64,000 nt of DNA from Cymodocea nodosa (Eukaryota; Streptophyta; Magnoliopsida; Alismatales; Cymodoceaceae). Numbering within the stretch: the first letter of the stretch is position 1; each line of letters begins with the position of its first letter. The position numbers and the translations under genes are program-made. Below, piece after piece: positions 34,702-44,474 of this stretch. The stretch covers positions 8,080,001 through 8,144,000 of the forward strand of contig CM072335.1 of assembly GCA_036874045.1 (NCBI GenBank), written 5' to 3'. The notes below the pieces were generated by a model. That model saw only the letters and a list, made by a program, of their open reading frames with translations, searched no databases and was not told the origin of the DNA.

Positions 34702-34831
34702 GAAGGGTTACGACGAAGTCTACATCTTCACTTTCCTTGCTGTTCAAAAAAGAAAAAGACCATTCTTTGTGGTCTACATCGAGCGTTGGTGGTACTCAGG
34801 AATATATTGCTGTAATTTTTATTTGTACTAG
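34702..34831 (+). CDS. GGH: GGH terminal exon E
   Basis: After the acceptor TTTTTATAG it completes Gly and reads KGYDEVYIFTFLAVQ. KGYDEVYIF is the usual end block of plant GGH. The frame then stays open for about 28 more codons (to TAG at 34829-34831), which is longer than I expect for the family. The real stop may have been lost by a small frameshift, or the tail may be species-specific. Confidence 0.78.
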
Positions 34832-35689
34832 AGAGGACACCCTTTGCCATAAAATGGAGCTCTACATTCCAAATGCACCATGAAAATTACATTTCTCCAG
34901 ACAATCTAGCTTCCTCTAAGATTCCTACTACAAGAACATGTTCTGTTCAATTTTCTGGGTCCATGTTTTCATGTTCGTTAAAGGATGTCACAACTGGAAT
35001 TGGAGGATAATTAACTACATGTTAGTATAATTGGTACCTTATTGTGATACTTTTAGCCGGTATATGTGTTAGCGCATTTATTCATAATTCATTTTGCGAT
35101 GATGGAATGGGGTGTTGGTATTAATAGAGACCGGTCTTTAAGTATTATCTGCCTAACTTTGGAAAAAGAAATTAATACATACCAGTCTAGTCAATAATTG
35201 CTCCTTTTCATCATTACCAATCATATTTTATTTCCTCTGGGTTGCTCAACTCGTTGATGTACATTTAAATTTTCAAAAAGATGTGTAAAACAAGATTTAA
35301 CAAAATATAACTTGCGAAAAACTGCGAAACGAGTTTCAAAATATTTCTACCACAACAAAAGACCATCCAAGCTGTCAAACTCGACCAACATCATCAAAAC
35401 ATCTAATACAATAAATCTGTATCAACAGCGATCCCAAGTCAACATCCACAAGTCAGAGTAAAAGCTACCAGAGTACACGACCTGGCAACAGCCTAAGATG
35501 ATCTCCTCGACTCACATGCTCCTTGCGACATGTATCCACCATATATAATCAAGTGTTGGTATTCATAGAATTAGTAAGATCAATCAATCACTGTTTTCTT
35601 CATAACCCTAGTAGCTTTTGCATTCTTCAAGAATCTCATTGTACGTCCTTATTTGGATAAGTGATCTATTAAAAATGAATACATGTTCT
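34832..35689. other. GGH 3' flank, no gene recognised
   Basis: The first 250 bases are the likely 3' UTR. No clear polyadenylation signal was assigned. The rest is non-coding as far as I can see. Confidence 0.4.
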
Positions 35690-36197
35690 ACAACAAAAGT
35701 CTAGCAAGATGTTGCTCACCTTCAAGTCTCGATGGATGACCTTCAACCTTGAATCTTCGTGAAGGTAAAGAAAACCTTTTGGCAATCCCCTTGATGATGT
35801 TGAAACGCTTCTCCCAATCCAATAGCATCCTCTTTTCGTTACCTTTCACCACAAATCTATTGTTAGCTTAACAATTTATGATGACCATTCATGTAAGTGT
35901 TTTAAAGCTCTCACTTTGAGAAAAACAAACACAAAACTTTATATCTGTATATATATAATAGAATGAACGAGAATAAAATACATACCGAGCAAGAATGAAT
36001 CTAAAGCTTCCATTTGGCAAGAACTCGTAGATTAATATTTTCTCTTCTCCATGTACACAATAACCCAATCATCTTGCAAGATTTCTATGTTGAAGTTTTG
36101 CAATCACCATAACCTCATTCTTAAACTCTTCAAACCCTTGTCTTGAAACTTTGGAAAGTCTCTTGATTGCAATCTCTGGCCCATTTGCGAGCTTTCC
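35690..36197 (-). pseudogene. cysteine-rich receptor-like kinase (DUF26-type) fragment
   Basis: Exon 36197-35986 (212 bp, the usual size of this exon in the family) encodes [15 protein letters not shown] with the ATP-binding Lys, then [20 protein letters not shown] and ILIYEFLPNGS, interrupted by one TGA. An intron (35985-35843, GT...AG) follows. The next exon, 35842-35690, gives [16 protein letters not shown] and, after a +1 shift, [18 protein letters not shown] with the catalytic HRD and SNILLD. It then stops: the activation loop and C-lobe are absent. The extracellular DUF26 part is not present. Subfamily is inferred from the LLDWEKRF and [14 protein letters not shown] wording and exon size; an S-locus-type RLK is the alternative. 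Confidence 0.8.
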
Positions 36198-36864
36198 CTA
36201 GGAACATGTTGATGAACAATTAATTGGTGATGGTATTAACCAAAAGAAGATGATATAATTCATATTCTCTTTCCTTATTATAAGTTTTGTAAGAAAAAAA
36301 TCTTAGTTCCAATTCATATATATAAATTTATTAAAAATATCAAGAAAGCAAATCAATGGTGGTATTGTAGTTTATGATCGATCACCACCCCTAATGTTTT
36401 TACAAGCTAACTCTATAATATAAACACTAATAATGAATAGTGTAATTCAACTTCCACTATATTAGAAATGAAAAGATTTTGACTAAATACTATATTTCTC
36501 TTGATTAAGGGTAGTCAAATTTGCAATTTTTTTCTAAAATTTGAGACTTAAAGAATTAGCATGGACAACTAACAACCAACTTTGATAAACTGAATTGATT
36601 AAGGTTGTGTGAACTCAGGTCAACTGTAATCACTTAGTTAACTAAAATGACAATCATAGCTTTCATTAAATTTCAATCATGATGCACTCAAAATTATCAT
36701 TATCAAAAAATTTAATGATTCGCAGAAAAATTCATATCCCAATGTGAATATGTTCTTATATATTAATTTGAAAAAAAAATGGACTAATTAATACCTTCAA
36801 ATTCTTTGATAATGGAAAACAAACTTTCTATTCTTGATATTCTATTTTCTGATAAAATAATATG
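36198..36864. other. no gene recognised
   Basis: AT-rich sequence between the kinase exons and the truncated Sirevirus. It may be kinase intron. The Sirevirus homology starts abruptly near 36865 (ggaataggtgtg). Confidence 0.4.
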
Positions 36865-38545
36865 GAATAGGTGTGAAAAGTAGAAGATTTAAACATAACT
36901 GTTTGAGTTTCAACTGAGACATTATAAAGCAGTGAAATTCAACACGTGCACAATTTGAACTTAAGGTGTTCAGAAAGTTTCAGAGACTTATAAACTTAAC
37001 TATCCGATGCTCAGGTGCATTTCGGAGAGTTACAGATAACCTTCGGAAAGATAACTTAAGTCAATCGTCCAGATCACGACACGTGTACTTAAGCAGTTTT
37101 ATAATAAAGAGATGTTTAAGACAACTCCAAATTTAACTTTTCGATGCCTAGACGCATTTCGGAGAGTTACAAATAACTTACCGAAAATCCACTTAAGTCA
37201 TGCATTATGGTTTTGACATGTGTACTTCAGGAAATAATAAAATAGTCTATTGAACGTTTTAAAACACAACTGTCCGATACTTGTAATATAACTTGTCGAA
37301 ACAATAGAAAATTCGGATACTTAAGAATTAAAATACCTGCAAGTCACCGACAGTTTAGAAATGTACTTAATTAAGGTGTATTTCTTGAAATTATGCAGAT
37401 TCTTTCATGAAAACATATAATAGTTCAAAAATTATGAATTATTATATGAGAAATTACTCCCCCTACATAAATGTAGTGTAAAGAATCTATGACGTACTTA
37501 ATCTGGGTTGCCAAATCCTAAGTAGAGTTGGCTTAAAAAGGTCAAATAGCTTACTTAAAGAGGATGCTAAGCCTTAAATAGATTTGAGTCTCTCTTTTTT
37601 TTTTTTTAATTTGAATGAAATACAGAAATAAGTAGTAGAGTTAACAATTTAGACTTTCTGGCTTTTATCTTATTTAGTTTACAAAAGATAATTCATAGAG
37701 ATATACCTACAGAAACTTAAAAGATTTCAATAATAAGTACACAACTTAAGACAAATAAATATCGTACATTATGTGTAAAGAGTAGATAATAACAAAAATA
37801 ACAAGGATTATATACACAGATTATGTCAGGATTGTTATAACACCTTGAAAGATAAATTAAGGTTGAGTACATTGCCCTCTTTTTTATTATTATATTCATA
37901 TATATATATTTTATGTATTACCTCCCACAATATCATATTTTTACGTGATCACAATCCCTTGCTTAAGGGAAAGATAACCAGTTACTCAATGACAATTGAG
38001 AATAGGTAATTTTTTATTTATTTTAAATATAATCTGAATTACTTGCAAAATGAGTTTTCAGTCAGCACATCCCAAACCAGTTGGTTTAAGTGACTAGGGT
38101 TTAAGATCCCCCAACAGACTTAATTACTCAAGTAATTACAAACAAAAAATAAACAAAAATAAAACAAGATAATAAATTAAATTAAAGGCAACCGCAAGAC
38201 TTAATTTTTCTAACAGAATGTTAATAACTTTCCTTTAATAAAAAGTACATACTTTCTATGTATTTTCTTGTTAAAATCTCTGTAATAGCATATACATAAG
38301 TAACAAAAATATAGTTGGCATTCACATTGAATCAATTTAACTTTTCCTTAAGTAATCTTTTCTGAATTTTTCTTAAATAAATTGACTTCAATAAAAATCA
38401 GAATTTCATAAATTCTTAGCTACTAGAAAACTGTAATTCGAAAATAGATATGTTGTTTTGTTTTTGTTTTTTTTGTTTTTAATAATAAAGACATTAAATT
38501 CTAAAACTACCTTATAACAAACCAAAATACAATGAACATGACCAT
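36865..38545 (-). repeat. Sirevirus spacer between pol and envelope-like ORF, S1 copy
   Basis: It is non-coding and collinear with 47410-49094 in copy S2. It contains two to three diverged copies of a roughly 130-bp unit (about 37010-37260) with cgatgc, gcatttcggagagttaca, cttaagtca and acacgtgtactt motifs in the same order. Confidence 0.8.
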
Positions 38546-40396
38546 TTAAATATCAGATAATCTACAGATACCAAGTTCTAATCGTAATTTTGAGAAAATA
38601 TTTTCATCTAAGGGTTTTGTAAATAGATCTGCTAATTGCTTTGTGGTAGGAACAAAATTTAATACTAATTTTCCTTTTATAACATTATCCCTTAGAAAAT
38701 GATGTCGAACTTCTATATGTTTTGCTCGTGAACGTAAGACAGGATTTTTAGATAAACTAATTGCAGAATTGCTATCACAGAAAATCTTAATTGGTTCATA
38801 GTCTAAATTAAAATCTTTTAAGGTTTATCTAATCTAAAGGATTTGAGCACAGCAAAGTGCAGCAACTATATATTCAGCTTCAGTTGTAGATAATGCTACA
38901 CAATTTTATTTTTTGCTAAACCATGATACTAAGGAATTACCTAACAATTGACAAGTGCCACTAGTGCCTTTTCTTTCAGACTTACATCCTGCGAAATTAG
39001 CATCACTATAACCTATTAAGTTTAAAGAACTGTGTTTAAAGTAAAACAGTCTGAAATTGATGGTTACTAATAGATATTTAAAAATTCGTTTAACAGCAAG
39101 TAGGTGTGATTCCTTAGGATTTGATTGATATCTAGCACAAGTACACACACTAAACATAATATCTGGTCGACTAGCTGTTAAATAGAGTAATGAACCAATC
39201 ATACTTCTATATTGTTTTACATCTACAGTTTTTCCAGAGTCATCTTTATCCAACTTGGTGATATTACTCATTGGTGTATTCTTTGTTTTAGTGTTGTCTA
39301 AACCAAACCTCTTTAATAAATCTTGAGTATATTTTTCTTGTGAAATAAAAGTACCCTGATCTAATTGCTTAATTTGTAAGCCTAGGAAAAATGATAGTTC
39401 ACCCATCATACTCATTTCAAATTGATTAGTCATGTCTTTTGAAAAGGACTCAATTAATTTATCATTTGTTGCTCCAAATATGATGTCATCTACATAGATT
39501 TGAACTACTAATATATCTTTTTCGATCTTCTTGATAAAAAGAGTGTGATCTGCCTTTCCCATAGAATACCCTTTTTCCATAAGAAATTTAGATAATCTTT
39601 CATACCAAGACCTAGGAGCTTGTTTAAGGCCATATAGTGCATTCTTAAGCTTGTAAACATACTCAAGATGTTTTGAATCTTCAAAACCTGGAGGTTGTTT
39701 TACATACACTTCTTCTTTTATATATCCACTTAAAAAAGCAGTCTTAATATCCATTTGATATAATTTGAAATCCATATAACAAGTATAAGCTAACAAAATT
39801 CGTATTGATTCTAGTCTAGTAACAGGAGCAAATGTTTCATCATAGTCAATTCCTTCCTCTTGCTTGTAACCTTGAGCAACTAATCTAGCTTTATTTTTAA
39901 CTATATATCCATCTTGATCTACTTTGTTTCTAAATACCCACCTTGTTCCTATTATGGAGTGATTTTCAGGTGATGGAACTAGATCCCATACCTCATTTCT
40001 TATAAATTGATTTAGCTCATCTTGCATAGCTAAATACCAAAACTCATCTTCTAAGGCATCTTCAATTTTCTTAGGTTCTAGTAAAGAAACAAATGAATAA
40101 GCACCACAAATGTTGACTACTGATGACCTAGTTCTAACTCCTTGATTATGATTGCCTATTATCTGATCAATAGGATGAGATGAAGCATAACACCAATTTC
40201 TATGTTGTTCCATATTTTCTATAGGTATGACATTATTTTCTTCTAAATTTTCATCATTCAAACTTAGATTTCTTATTCCGTTAGATAATCCATCAATTTC
40301 TCTGTCAACATCATTTAGTACTATTTCTGGGAGAATTTCTGAATTAAAGTTTTCAGCATGTCTTAAATCCAAATGAGAATTTTCATGAAATTTCAC
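38546..40396 (-). CDS. Sirevirus S1 reverse transcriptase and RNase H
   Basis: The open frame 40396-38906 (496 aa) encodes the linker after integrase and then [51 protein letters not shown] (catalytic Asp about residue 216), [13 protein letters not shown] and [11 protein letters not shown] (residues 301-304 are the YVDD box). RNase H starts near residue 455 and continues past a stop at 38906 (after LVSWFSKK) to about 38546, with STTEAEY, CDSNSAI and LADLFTKPL. The RT core looks intact; only RNase H is interrupted by visible stops. It copies element RNA to DNA in the virus-like particle. Confidence 0.9.
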
Positions 40397-40669
40397 ATGC
40401 AGGGTTTCCTCAATGGTTTTTGTTGATTTATTATAAACTCTATATGCTTTACTTCTAATGGAATAACCAACAAAAATCCCTTCATCTGATTTGGCTTTAA
40501 GTTTGTCTCTTCGTTCCTTAGTGTTTAAAATAAAACACTTACAGCCAAAGGGTTTTAAATAATTTATTTTGGGAACCCTGTTATACCATATCTCATAAGG
40601 AGTTTTATCTAAAATTGGTCTTAGATGTACTCTATTTATAACATAGCATGCTGTATGAACTGCTTTTGC

Positions 40670-42004
40670 CTAGAGAAATAGGGGTAACTTATTCTCATTT
40701 AACATGATTCTGGACATTTCCTGAAGTGATCTGTTTTTACGTTCTACTATCCCATTTTGTGAAGGATCTCTTGGAAATGAGTACCTATGATCTATGCCTA
40801 ATTCTTCACAAAAGGTGTCCATTTGATCATTATCAAATTCTGTACCATGATCACTCCTAAGTTTTTGAATTTTAACATTTTGCTCATTCTGAACTTTATT
40901 ACAGAATATCTTAAATATTTCAAAAACTTCAGTTTTATTAGCTAGAAAATAGACCCAAGTAAATCTAGAATAGTCATCAACTAGTACAAAAGCAAAATGT
41001 TTACCTCCTAGACTGGTTGTTTTAGTAGGTCCAAATAAATCCATATGCACTAGTTCTAATACTCTTTTGCTTGTTATTTCATTTAAGCTTTTAAAGGATG
41101 TTTTATGTAATTTACCTAGTTGACATGCATCACACATAAACTCTTTCGAGTACTTAATACTAGGTAAACCTCTAACTAGATTCTTTTTAGACAACTTTTG
41201 TAATAATTTTAAGTTTGAGTATCCTAGCCTTCTATGCCATAAAATAACTTCATTCGATTTTGCAATTAAGCAAGCACTGTCTTTAATAATATCAGAAGGC
41301 AAATTTAGAATACAAATAGATCCTTTCTTGTATGCAGTGAATAAAATTTCGTTTGTAGTCATGTCCATAATTTTACAGGAATCTTTTTCAAAAATTACTC
41401 TGTAAATCTTCATTAAAACAGGAACACTCAATAAATTAAAACCTAAGTTTTCAACTAATAAAACATCATTTATAAAACATTTCTCAGTTACCTGAACCTT
41501 GCCAGACCCAAGGATATTTGTTTTGCTTTTATTTCCAAAGGTAACTTGTCCGTTCTTGGTCTTTGTTATTTTTGTAAGTAATCGTATATCTCCAGTCATG
41601 TGGCTGGATGCTCCACTGTCCATTATCCATTTTGATTTGTGTACCTCACTAGATTTTGCCATAAAGCATACATTTGCTAGATTTTCTTCTGAATCTGATG
41701 TTGATGAGGATTCATTGTCTGATGTTGAATCCTTTGTTTCTTCACTTTGTGAAGCTAAAGAGTCATCCCATGTCACTTTAAGCGCCCTTCTCTTTCTGAA
41801 TTTCTTATACCTGAAATTCCTCCTCGAATTCTTCTTATCTTTGTTGAGAGGACAATCAGTTTGAAAGTGACCCGGCATGTTGCACTTGTAGCATATACTT
41901 TTGTCTTTCGTGAATGACTTCTTCTCCATATCTCCAGATGTCTTTGCTAACCTGAAGTTACTGCGTTTCTTCAACAGATTTCTAAATTTTCTGGTCAACA
42001 ACAA
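40670..42004 (-). CDS. Sirevirus S1 zinc knuckle, protease and integrase
   Basis: An open 444-codon stretch. CYKCNMPGHFQTDCP (residues 38-52) is the CCHC zinc knuckle of Gag. WIMDSGASSHMTG (from residue 136) is the aspartic protease active site with DSGAS intact. WHRRLGYSN and CDAC form the integrase zinc-binding region, with Tyr where the second His is expected. Catalytic residues are D332 (HMDLFGP), D395 (RSDHGTEF) and E431 (NGIVERKN), giving the DD(35)E spacing. The frame closes at a stop near 40670. The integrase C-terminus continues in 40669-40397 ([22 protein letters not shown]) before the RT frame. Confidence 0.9.
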   Translation of the reverse strand: MLLTRKFRNLLKKRSNFRLAKTSGDMEKKSFTKDKSICYKCNMPGHFQTDCPLNKDKKNSRRNFRYKKFRKRRALKVTWDDSLASQSEETKDSTSDNESSSTSDSEENLANVCFMAKSSEVHKSKWIMDSGASSHMTGDIRLLTKITKTKNGQVTFGNKSKTNILGSGKVQVTEKCFINDVLLVENLGFNLLSVPVLMKIYRVIFEKDSCKIMDMTTNEILFTAYKKGSICILNLPSDIIKDSACLIAKSNEVILWHRRLGYSNLKLLQKLSKKNLVRGLPSIKYSKEFMCDACQLGKLHKTSFKSLNEITSKRVLELVHMDLFGPTKTTSLGGKHFAFVLVDDYSRFTWVYFLANKTEVFEIFKIFCNKVQNEQNVKIQKLRSDHGTEFDNDQMDTFCEELGIDHRYSFPRDPSQNGIVERKNRSLQEMSRIMLNENKLPLFL

Positions 42005-42717
42005 TAAATCATCGTTAGAATCACTAGTGACTTATAACACTTTATCAACCTCAAAAGCTAGATCCCTTCTAGGATTTTTCCCTTTTGGATCTAAATTTTG
42101 TACTTCATAGGCTGTTAGATTTCCTATGAGATCATCGAGAGTATATGTATTTAAGTCTTTGGACTCTTCAATAAATGTTGTCTTTTGAGCCCAAATTTTA
42201 GTTAAAGATCTAAGGATCTTTTTTACCAAGTCTTTTTCCTTGATTTTCTTGCCTAAAGATTTTAATGAATTTACAATCTCAAGAAAACGGGAAAACATGT
42301 CAGAGATACATTCATTTTCGTGCATTTTAAAAAGCTCATATTTATGTACTAACATATTGATCTTAGATTCCTTGACTTGATTAGTACCTTCATTGGCAAC
42401 TTCTAATGCTTGCCATATCTCATGTGCAGTTTGATATGTAGAAACTTTATTAAATTGATCATGAGATAAAGCACAAAACAAGATGTTTAAACCTTTAGCA
42501 TTCAGTGTCATTCGCTCCTTTCATCAAAAGTCCAAGTATCATATGGAGTCGTAACTAATACTATAGGATTGCTAATTATATACCATAATTTGAAATCGAT
42601 TGACTAAAAGAATACTTTCATCCTATATTTTCAGTAGCCATAATTGCTACCTTCAAACATAGGAGGACGATTAGTGGTCTGTCCTTCAGTCATAACTAAG
42701 ATTTCAGAATTATCCAT
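41850..42717 (-). pseudogene. Sirevirus S1 gag
   Basis: The ATG at 42717 begins MDNSEILVMTEGQ, then RPPMFEGSNYGY and KVFF. A 1-bp deletion near 42520 (compare the S4 copy near 62575) shifts the frame, and a second open part runs 42511-42032 (LNILFCALSHDQFNKVS, EIWQALEVANEGTNQVKESK). That is the UBN2-type capsid domain of Copia Gag. The nucleocapsid zinc knuckle follows in the next ORF. It forms the particle shell and binds RNA. Confidence 0.82.
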
Positions 42718-42808
42718 TTTAAATAGATGATCCGAAGTAAATGATAGGAAAAACCAATTCCTAAATAGAGAAATGAAGGCTTTTCGGATGCTTTAAACAG
42801 TTTAATTG

Positions 42809-42820
42809 CTCTGATACTAG
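42809..42820 (-). other. primer-binding site, S1
   Basis: The reverse complement is TAGTATCAGAGC, one mismatch from the initiator-Met tRNA complement; the S4 copy at 62269-62280 is perfect. It lies one base from the LTR end at 42822. Confidence 0.85.
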
Positions 42821-42821
42821 T

Positions 42822-44049
42822 TGTAGGATCGTCTATATCACAAGAGGGGGGGTGAATTGTGTCTTTAGTAATTAAACTAGCGGATAAAACAAGATCACAA
42901 AACACTCATAAATGAAATTCTATTCTTTTATTTTAAGATAGAATTTACAATATCTTTTCAGTTCAATTCCCTTCTTGACGGTTTTGATACAGTAATTTTT
43001 GATATACAATTCAAATAGGAAAACAAAGCTCTTTTTCAAAACTAATTTTGAATTGTATAAAACCTGATCTTTATGCACACAACTATTTTCTTTCTCTTTG
43101 CTCAGCTTCTGTATCTCTTCTTCTCTAGTTGTCAAATTTCCAAACTTCTTGCGTTTGCAGCTCCTTTTCTAAAATTACTTGGAATTTCGAACTTCTTCTG
43201 ATGTTGGAGAACTTTTCAGAATATGAATATTCAAACTTAACTTTTCAGTTAGGGATCTAGATTGAATATTCAGACTTGGTTTTTGAGATTGGGATCTTTC
43301 TGTTGTAATGTAGCTCGTATTCTCTATTAGTGGTCGAACTCTGTTGTCTTTCACGTTCAGCATGTTCATCCACTTGATCCACAATCCATAATCCATAATC
43401 CATAATCCACGTACTAATTTTCTCTTTAATCCAAATTACTTTCTATTTAAATTTTCACTTACTTCACTAACATTTTGAGTTTCCACGATCTCCACTCGTA
43501 GATACATCAAAACTTTATCTTCTTGGAGTCTTGTAGAATATCTTCTAAGTCTTCGATTTAGTCGAACAATTATCATTTAACTCCTGTAAAAACTCAAACA
43601 CTTATCCTTTAACTCTTCGAGTTTTTGCACCTGCAAAACACGTGACTAAACAAAGAAACTTTTCTGTTCGTTAGTCCTTTTATAAAACTTGAACAATTAT
43701 CTATCCATGTGTATAAAAACTTGAACAGTTATCTAACTATTCGATTTTTCATTACCAGACGCACATGTAAAACACGTGACAACTTAAAACATTAAAAACA
43801 CACGTGCATATAACTTAACTATACAAGTTTTTAACATAAAGTATTCGACAAAAATGAAACGTTAACTATCCGAAAGTTTAACTATTGCAAATCTAGCTCT
43901 TCGGAAATCTTTAATTTATCCAACATAAAAATAAAACTTTCCGATAATTTGTTAACTATTATACTTAGAGAAATATACTTAGAGAATATTATGTAGACTT
44001 ATTTAAATACGTTAATAAAGCATATATCATCAAAATTAAATACCTAACA
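42822..44049 (-). repeat. Sirevirus LTR (1.23 kb) between S2 and S1
   Basis: The minus strand runs TGTTAGGTATTTAATTTTGA to GATCCTACA. The gene-proximal end carries the conserved cacccccctcttgtgat-like stretch. It matches the plus-strand LTR at 61047-62266 along its length. It serves as the 5' LTR of S1 and lies where the 3' LTR of S2 should be. Confidence 0.87.
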
Positions 44050-44144
44050 GTTAACTATTATACTTAGAAAAATATACTTAGAGAATATTATGTAGACTTA
44101 TTTAAATACGTTAATAAAACATATATCATCAAAATTAAATGACC
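44050..44144 (-). repeat. 95-bp partial LTR copy ahead of the full LTR
   Basis: It repeats the first 95 bp of the LTR (ttaattttgatgatatatg and on), ending agttaac where the full LTR starts TGTTAGG. It is directly preceded in sense by a polypurine tract (aaaaagggagaga). It is probably the stub of the S2 3' LTR into which S1 inserted, or a tandem duplication. Confidence 0.75.
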
Positions 44145-44255
44145 AATAATCTCTCCCTTTTTGATGATGTCAAAACCTAATAAGTCACATAATTTATATC
44201 TCCCCCTTTTTGGCATTATAAAAGAGTAAACAAACTATTTTCTCCCCCTTTAGGA
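44145..44255 (-). other. triple polypurine tract of Sirevirus S2
   Basis: On the minus strand, three spaced purine tracts (around 44240-44252, 44201-44213 and 44147-44160) of the form aaaaagggggaga precede the LTR. Multiple polypurine tracts are a known hallmark of Sireviruses; the one nearest the LTR primes plus-strand DNA synthesis. Confidence 0.8.
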
Positions 44256-44474
44256 AGTTAAGCAAGTTAAATGTAAGGAAGGAAATCTTACTAAGTATAT
44301 ATTATTCAAAACGATAGTTTCAAACATACATAGGATTTATGGATTAAGCATAAACTGTTTAATATCATAAAGTGTGAAAAATAATCACATAATATTAAAA
44401 TTAGTAAACAGTTGACATAATAGTTTTGGTTAAAAATTACAAAAAATAAATCATGTAATACATAATTTGTATAA

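Larger units (their letters stand above)
6625..34831 (+). pseudogene. GGH: gamma-glutamyl hydrolase (GGH) locus, 3' five exons, transposon-expanded
   Basis: Five exons join in frame to give the C-terminal part of a plant gamma-glutamyl hydrolase, the vacuolar class-I glutamine-amidotransferase-like enzyme that trims polyglutamate tails from folates. Exon phases agree: A/B and B/C at phase 0, C/D at phase 2 (ATA AG|T), D/E at phase 2 (GG|G). The order of conserved blocks matches the family: YGVSPKRLLDNKALSNFF, VVGLQWHPE with the catalytic His and Glu, KNAFEWG, IPHSEDAIRVTQH, SEARKSLNRAP, NLIYNYAPTYCG, KGYDEVYIF. The 5' exons, including the nucleophile Cys, are not in the window. Introns of 21.6 and 5.4 kb are filled with transposons. 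The exon B donor is mutated, so the locus is probably non-functional unless rescued by an alternative site. Confidence 0.85.
36865..44049 (-). mobile_element. Sirevirus-type Copia, copy S1 (3' truncated)
   Basis: In sense (minus) order: 5' LTR 44049-42822, primer site 42820-42809, gag, protease, integrase, RT, RNase H to about 38546, then the non-coding spacer to 36865. It stops before the envelope-like ORF and 3' LTR. Copy S2 shows that the ORF should follow the spacer. Coding frames are long but carry a 1-bp gag frameshift and some stops. Confidence 0.85.

Noticed and set aside
41499..41864. 121-codon plus-strand ORF
   Set aside because: Antisense shadow of the well-supported Sirevirus protease ORF.
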